A stretch of DNA of 56,835 nt from Bacteroidales bacterium (GTDB lineage Bacteria; Bacteroidota; Bacteroidia; Bacteroidales; F082). Below, piece after piece: positions 52,452-56,835 of the stretch (position 1 is the stretch's first letter; each line of letters opens with the position of its first letter). The stretch spans positions 1-56,835 of the forward strand of contig JAFUVT010000026.1 of NCBI GenBank assembly GCA_017477425.1, in the 5' to 3' direction. The translations under genes were made by a program, and so were the position numbers. The notes below the pieces were generated by a model. The model had not been told where the DNA came from, searched no databases, and saw only the letters and a list, made by a program, of their open reading frames with translations.

Positions 52452-52459
52452 TATTTTTG
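52452..52459 (+). promoter_or_regulatory. -7 promoter box for dut
   Basis: TATTTTTG, 29 bases before the dut ATG. Confidence 0.45.
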
Positions 52460-52488
52460 CGTTAAATACTATCGAAATCTGTTTCACT

Positions 52489-52926
52489 ATGCAACTCAAC
52501 ATCGTCAATACCTCCAACAATCCCCTGCCGGCCTACGAGACCGCGAACTCCGCCGGTATGGACCTCCGCGCCTATCTTCCCGATGGCCCGATGACCCTTG
52601 AACCCATGCAACGCGGCCTCGTGCCCACGGGTCTCTATATGGAAATCCCCGAAGGCTACGAAGGCCAAGTGCGGCCCCGTAGTGGCTTGGCGCTCAAGAG
52701 TGGCATCACCGTCCTCAACTCGCCCGGCACCATCGACGCCGACTATCGCGGGCAGATTTGCGTCATTCTGATTAATTTGTCCGACAAGCCTTTCGTCATC
52801 AACAGCGGCGACCGCATCGCGCAGATGGTCTTCGCCCGTTGCGAACAGATGGAGCCCGTGGCCGTGGAAACGCTCTCGAAAACCGAACGCGGCGCTGGCG
52901 GATTTGGTCATACTGGAAAAAGTTGA
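52489..52926 (+). CDS. dut: dUTP diphosphatase
   Basis: 145 residues. All five motifs of the trimeric dUTPase are present: AGMDLRAY (22-29), PRSGLA (63-68), GTIDADYRG (80-88), GDRIAQMV (107-114) and [10 protein letters not shown] (134-143). Hydrolyses dUTP to dUMP and diphosphate. Full length. A family D half-element follows its stop. Confidence 0.96.
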   Translation: MQLNIVNTSNNPLPAYETANSAGMDLRAYLPDGPMTLEPMQRGLVPTGLYMEIPEGYEGQVRPRSGLALKSGITVLNSPGTIDADYRGQICVILINLSDKPFVINSGDRIAQMVFARCEQMEPVAVETLSKTERGAGGFGHTGKS

Positions 52927-52951
52927 TAGTTGTCAGTTTGCAGTTGTCAGT

Positions 52952-52978
52952 TGTAGGGTTGTCACATTGTGGCAACCG
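52952..52978. repeat. Family D half-element
   Basis: TGTAGGGTTGTCACATTGTG continues to GCAACC; this contains an inner GGTTG/CAACC hairpin. Before it are short repeats of CAGTTGTCAGTT-like sequence (52927-52951), similar to 29736-29785. Confidence 0.6.
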
Positions 52979-53000
52979 AAATAGTCAAAATATTGAAATT

Positions 53001-54626
53001 ATGAAATATAGGATATTAATGTTGTCTTTGTTTTTGGGCGTCTCAATGTGGGGCATTGCCCAAACAATGGAATCGGAGTTCAACGGCAAGCCCGACAAGA
53101 AAAAGAACGCCACCTATTTCTCCAACGGCCTGCAAAGCAAGTACCGCGAGGACACCGACGGCGCCATCCGCAACTTCGAGCAAGCCCTTCGTTATATGCC
53201 CGACGATGCCGCCTCGATGTTCGAGCTGAGCGAACAATACTATAACGCCGGTCGCCTCGAAGACGCCTTCAAGATGATCCAAAAAGCCGCCGAAATCGAC
53301 CCAGAGAACAAGTGGTACCAAATGCGGCTGGGTTTGTTTTACCGAGAACTGGGCCAATATGACGACTTCATCAACTTGTATGAAACCCTGACAAAGACCT
53401 ATCCCGATGACCTCGATATGCTCAGCGAACTTATTGACGCTTACCTGATTACGGAAAAATACGACAAGGCCTTGGCAAAAATGGACGTGCTGGAAGAGCA
53501 AGTCGGACAAAACGAGTTCATCACCCAACAACGCCTCGGCATCTACAAGCAGCAAGGCCAGACCAAGAAGCTGATTGCCGAACTCGAGAAACTCATCGAA
53601 GAGGAACCCGAAAACGCCCGCTATTATTCCATGCTCGCTCAGGTATATGCCGAAAACGGCAAGGAAAAGGAAGCCTTGAAAACCTACGAGAAAATCAAGG
53701 AAATCAACCCGAGCGACCCGTACATCAACATCTCGCTCTTGGAGTTTTACGAGAAAAACGGCGACAAGGAGAAGGCCTTCAACGAGCTGCTGGCCGCCAT
53801 ACGAAACAAGAACCTCGACCTTGCCACTAAAGCTAACATTTGGGATTATTGGGTTCAGAATATCAATAACTTAACGAGATTGTCTCAACTTTCTGAACAG
53901 ACACGCCAGTGCGGCGAGGCTTTCATCGAAACCCATCCAGACAGCAAAATCGGTTACTTGATTCTTGGTTCGTACTATATGTCTATAGAAAACGCAACAC
54001 AGGCGAAGGAACTCTATCAAAAGACGTTAGCCATCGACAGTACCGACTTCTACGGCTGGCAAAACCTCATCATCAGCGAGTCGCGGCTCAACGAGAACGA
54101 GAATGTGCGCCAACACGCCATCGCCGCCCTGAAATACTACCCGATGCAGCCCGTTTTCTATTGGTATGCGGGCGTGGCCAGTGCCGTCCAACAGATGAAC
54201 GACGATGCTATCACCTATCTGGAAAAGGGCAGGAGATACACCACCGACAAGGTGCAAATGGCCAATTTCGACGCTTTCCTTGGCGACCTCTACCACGAGC
54301 AAGGCGACGAGGAAAAGGCTTTCGATGCCTACGAACGCACTTTGCGCAACGACCCTGATAATGTGTTGGTACTCAACAACTACGCCTATTATCTCGCCGT
54401 GAAAGGCCAAGACTTGGATAAGGCTTTGGAGATGTCCACCAAAGCCATCGCCGCCGAGCCCGACAACCCGACTTACCTCGACACCCACGCTTGGGTGCTC
54501 TATATGCGCGGCGACTACAAGGAAGCCGAAAAACACATGAAGAAGGCCTTGAAACTGCTGAAAGAGCCCGATGAGACTTATACCAAGCATTATGAGTCCA
54601 TCCTGCAGAAGTTGGGCAAAAATTGA
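53001..54626 (+). CDS. Exported tetratricopeptide-repeat protein
   Basis: 541 residues from ATG 53001 (signal MKYRILMLSLFLGVSMWGIAQ). At least ten TPR helices pairs follow (e.g. SKYREDTDGAIRNFEQALRY, PDNVLVLNNYAYYLAVKG, PDNPTYLDTHAWVLYMRG). Likely a periplasmic scaffold. It leads a run with a DUF4292 lipoprotein and an EnvC-like protein, an arrangement that suggests a cell-envelope role. A longer frame starting at 52839 overlaps dut and is rejected. Confidence 0.88.
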   Translation: MKYRILMLSLFLGVSMWGIAQTMESEFNGKPDKKKNATYFSNGLQSKYREDTDGAIRNFEQALRYMPDDAASMFELSEQYYNAGRLEDAFKMIQKAAEIDPENKWYQMRLGLFYRELGQYDDFINLYETLTKTYPDDLDMLSELIDAYLITEKYDKALAKMDVLEEQVGQNEFITQQRLGIYKQQGQTKKLIAELEKLIEEEPENARYYSMLAQVYAENGKEKEALKTYEKIKEINPSDPYINISLLEFYEKNGDKEKAFNELLAAIRNKNLDLATKANIWDYWVQNINNLTRLSQLSEQTRQCGEAFIETHPDSKIGYLILGSYYMSIENATQAKELYQKTLAIDSTDFYGWQNLIISESRLNENENVRQHAIAALKYYPMQPVFYWYAGVASAVQQMNDDAITYLEKGRRYTTDKVQMANFDAFLGDLYHEQGDEEKAFDAYERTLRNDPDNVLVLNNYAYYLAVKGQDLDKALEMSTKAIAAEPDNPTYLDTHAWVLYMRGDYKEAEKHMKKALKLLKEPDETYTKHYESILQKLGKN

Positions 54627-54655
54627 TTGGAACGAAATTTGAAGCAAACCCCATC

Positions 54656-55207
54656 GTGTCAAAACGAATTGCCATAGCATTGTTGGCCCTTTCGCTGGTC
54701 ACCGCTTCCTGCGCTTCGCGGAAGAAAACCGTTGCGCCCACGCCGCCGCAAACCTTCGAATGGCTCACCGCCAACATGGACATCCAAGCCGAAGGCAACG
54801 GCATGTCGTTCAACGACTTATCAGGCCAAGTGCGGATGCGCCACGATAGTATTATTTGGCTCTCGGTGACGGCCACGATGGGCGTGGAAGTGCTGCGCGC
54901 CAAGGTCAGCAACGATTCGGTTTGGGTCATCAACCGCTTGGAAAAGACCTATTTGGCCGAGCCTTTGGACAGCCTCGCCTTGCAACTTGGCGTGCCGCTC
55001 AGCCTGCCTTGGGTGCAAACTTTGCTCTTGGACAATAATCAAGGCGTTCCGCCCGTTGAGAACCAAACGGTGCAGCTGAAAACCTTCCTGATGGGCGGTT
55101 TCGCGGCTAAGTTGAAATACTCTAACATCAAATTGGACCAGCCCACCACTTTCCCGCTGAAAATCACCGACAAAATGGAACGCATACGATTGAAGAAACA
55201 ACCATGA
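54656..55207 (+). CDS. DUF4292 family lipoprotein
   Basis: About 183 residues from GTG 54656; a TTG at 54623 overlapping the previous stop is possible. Lipoprotein signal (RIAIALLALSLVTASC). The beta-rich mature part (FEWLTANMDIQAEG, SIIWLSVTATMGVEVLRAKV, DSVWVINRLEKTYL) resembles the LolA/LolB-like fold of DUF4292. It may bind lipids or lipoproteins at the outer membrane (inference). It overlaps the next gene by four bases. Confidence 0.82.
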   Translation: MSKRIAIALLALSLVTASCASRKKTVAPTPPQTFEWLTANMDIQAEGNGMSFNDLSGQVRMRHDSIIWLSVTATMGVEVLRAKVSNDSVWVINRLEKTYLAEPLDSLALQLGVPLSLPWVQTLLLDNNQGVPPVENQTVQLKTFLMGGFAAKLKYSNIKLDQPTTFPLKITDKMERIRLKKQP

Positions 55208-56520
55208 AAAGACTTTCCATCATATTGATTTTGTTGCTTGTAGCTATTTCTACTCCTTCGTTTGCCCAAAAAACGAAAGGCAAGTCGAAGAAGCAGCTGC
55301 AAAGCGAAATCACCTCCCTACAAAACGAAATCTCGACCGCCAACAAACTGCTGAAGAAGACCTCGAAGGACAAAGAAATGACCCTCAACGAAGTCAACCT
55401 TTTGGACAAGAAAATCAAGCAGCGCGAGAAGCTCATCACCGCCTACAACGAGCAAATTGCCGTCCTCGACGAGGAAATCAGCAAGGGACAGAGCAACATC
55501 GCCAGCCTCAATTCCGACTTGGGCAAGCTACGCAAGGAATATTCAAAGATGGTCGCCTTCGCCAACAAAAACCGCAGCCATTACAACAATCTGGAATTCA
55601 TCTTCGCCTCGAAGGACTTCAACCAAGCCTTCAGCCGAATGCGCTACATTAGGCAGTTCAGCGAGTCGCGCCAAATCAAGATGGAACAAATCGCCACCAC
55701 CGAGAAACGCATCAGCGACGAGGTGGAGGCCAGCCAGAAAGCCCGCGAAGAGCAAGCCGCCATGCTGAAAGACGAAAAAGCCCAGCAGGATGCCCTGAAG
55801 ACCGAAAAGGAAGACCTCAGCAAGCAAGTGGCCAACCTCAAGAAAAAAGAAGGCAGCATCCAACAGGACATCAAGAACAAGCAACAGCAGACACAGAAGT
55901 TGCAAAAGGCTATCGATAACATCATCGCCGAAGAAATCCGTGCAGCCAACGAAAGGCGCCGTCTGGAGGAGGAGAAAGCACGAAAAGAAGCCGAAAAGAA
56001 AGCCAAAGCCAACAAAGAAAAAGCCACCACGGCACCCAAGCCCTCAACTCCGAGCCCTGCTCCGAAAGACAAAGGCATGGCCTTGACACCGTCCGAAAAG
56101 ACCCTTTCCTCGAGCTTCGTCAGCAACAAGGGCAAGCTGCCCTGGCCCGTGGAGCGCGGCGTCATTTCATCATCATACGGCAAACACACCTCCGTGGTAT
56201 CAAGCAAAGTGACAGTCACCAACAACGGCATCGACATCGCCACGACCGAAGGGGCCAAGGCCCGTGCCGTCTTCGACGGCGAAGTGGCCAGCGTCACCAA
56301 ACTGACCGGTGCCAACACGGTGGTCATCCTCCGCCACGGCGAATATTTCACCGTGTATTCCAACCTCGAAAACGTCACCGTCAAGCGCGGCGACAAGGTG
56401 AAGACCAAGCAGAATATCGGTACAATCCACACCAACAAAACGGAAAACAAGACTGAACTGCACTTTGAACTGCTCAAGGAAACCACACGACAAAACCCAG
56501 CAAGCTGGCTTTCAAATTAA
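55204..56520 (+). CDS. EnvC-like murein hydrolase activator (degenerate LytM)
   Basis: 438 residues: signal peptide (MKRLSIILILLLVAISTPSFAQ), long coiled coil (~30-255), basic/Pro linker, and a C-terminal LytM/M23 domain (~300-438). The metal-binding HxGxD is changed to NNGID, and the first His of the HxH motif is replaced (TELHFELL), so the domain should lack zinc and peptidase activity, as in EnvC, which activates amidases at the division site. Its start overlaps the DUF4292 gene by four bases (ATGA). Confidence 0.9.
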   Translation: MKRLSIILILLLVAISTPSFAQKTKGKSKKQLQSEITSLQNEISTANKLLKKTSKDKEMTLNEVNLLDKKIKQREKLITAYNEQIAVLDEEISKGQSNIASLNSDLGKLRKEYSKMVAFANKNRSHYNNLEFIFASKDFNQAFSRMRYIRQFSESRQIKMEQIATTEKRISDEVEASQKAREEQAAMLKDEKAQQDALKTEKEDLSKQVANLKKKEGSIQQDIKNKQQQTQKLQKAIDNIIAEEIRAANERRRLEEEKARKEAEKKAKANKEKATTAPKPSTPSPAPKDKGMALTPSEKTLSSSFVSNKGKLPWPVERGVISSSYGKHTSVVSSKVTVTNNGIDIATTEGAKARAVFDGEVASVTKLTGANTVVILRHGEYFTVYSNLENVTVKRGDKVKTKQNIGTIHTNKTENKTELHFELLKETTRQNPASWLSN

Positions 56521-56705
56521 TGAAAATGAGACACAAGATATTGATATTAACTTTGTTAGGATTGGTTTTAACGGCATCTTCCTGCAAGACCAAGGAAGTG
56601 CCAGGGCGGCGACGCGCCCCACGCCACTGCAACACCTGCACCAAATGGAGTTATGCTCCGCAGGACACCCCAGAAACCTTACTCTTAAGCAGCGATGAAG
56701 TCTGA
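56520..56705 (+). CDS. Small lipoprotein
   Basis: 61 residues with a lipoprotein signal (KILILTLLGLVLTASSC). The mature part is short and basic (GRRRAPRHCNTCTKW). The ATG shares its A with the preceding TAA stop. Its 3' end overlaps the next gene by 11 bases. Function unknown. Confidence 0.7.
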   Translation: MKMRHKILILTLLGLVLTASSCKTKEVPGRRRAPRHCNTCTKWSYAPQDTPETLLLSSDEV

Positions 56706-56835
56706 GGAACTCGAACTCTTGAAGCGTTATTTTCCGGAAGCCTCGGTGCCGATGGTGGGCGAAATGTACGAACAACGGCGTTTTGCCCTGCGATTCCATC
56801 GTCCACGCAACTCCAAACTGGGCGATTTCCGTCCA
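56695..56835 (+). CDS. SprT-like zinc metallopeptidase, 5' fragment
   Basis: 47 codons to the window edge: LKRYFPEASVPMVGEMY, then FALRFHRPRNSKLGDFRP. This matches the N terminus of Bacteroidota SprT-like proteins, which precede an HExxH zinc site not reached here. It overlaps the small lipoprotein gene by 11 bases. Confidence 0.7.
   Translation, partial: MKSEELELLKRYFPEASVPMVGEMYEQRRFALRFHRPRNSKLGDFRP

Noticed and set aside
52839..53000. Extension of the TPR gene into dut
   Set aside because: Lacks a signal peptide; ATG 53001 gives a clear one.

Overview
The window looks like a chromosomal segment of an anaerobic Bacteroidota (most likely order Bacteroidales) genome. The evidence is: type IX secretion C-terminal sorting domains; a TonB-dependent receptor with a carboxypeptidase-like regulatory domain; DUF3244, DUF4175 and DUF4292 proteins; many -7 promoter boxes of the TAnnTTTG type used by the Bacteroidota primary sigma factor; few Shine-Dalgarno sites; and a phosphate butyryltransferase / butyrate kinase pair. 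No species call is possible from sequence alone. No transposase, phage gene, CRISPR array or rRNA was seen. One tRNA-Thr(CGT) is present.

Layout. 1-2.4 kb: an unknown, 5'-incomplete protein and a T9SS cargo protein. 2.4-4.5 kb: small PQ-loop-like membrane protein, argF, and a DUF3109 cysteine-cluster protein. 4.6-13.7 kb (minus strand): a polymorphic-toxin locus. It holds a small T9SS/YD protein, a 2157-aa SpvB/FG-GAP/Rhs protein with a hydrophobic glycine-rich C-terminal tip, a multi-TM immunity candidate, a soluble orphan immunity candidate, a detached second toxin tip, and a second multi-TM immunity candidate that resembles the first. 13.9-17.4 kb: carboxypeptidase-regulatory-like protein, comF, and the ptb-buk butyrate module. 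17.6-22.1 kb: four exported proteins joined by 4-bp ATGA overlaps, ending in a leucine-rich-repeat protein built of three tryptophan-rich modules. 22.2-25.6 kb: RNA 2',3'-cyclic phosphodiesterase family protein, M14 peptidase lipoprotein, ROK glucokinase. 25.9-28.8 kb: a second Rhs protein without its head, ending in a papain/C39-like domain and followed by a secreted partner. 29-36.5 kb: DUF3244 protein, a membrane-spanning TPR/coiled-coil protein with two DNA-binding domains, a Sel1 lipoprotein, a TonB receptor and a divergent nitroreductase. 36.8-40.4 kb: BlaR1/M56 peptidase fused to two TonB C-terminal domains, BlaI repressor, LRR lipoprotein. 40.5-50.4 kb: tRNA-Thr, DUF4175 protein, ybeY, mnmG, methyltransferase, NtrY-like kinase. 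50.4-56.8 kb: hicBA, flippase, dut, TPR protein, DUF4292 lipoprotein, EnvC-like protein, small lipoprotein, and the start of a SprT-like gene.

Three things stand out. First, the two Rhs loci together show the parts of a tip-swapping toxin system: a full-length delivery protein, a detached tip with nucleotide-level homology to the resident tip junction, paralogous membrane immunity candidates, and a headless Rhs with an enzymatic tip. Second, several families of short palindromic elements are scattered through the window, and some lie in frame inside genes; one regulator gene carries four of them. Third, two 16-bp palindromes closely matching the chromosomal parS consensus occupy the short gaps on either side of mnmG (gidA), a gene often found near the replication origin.
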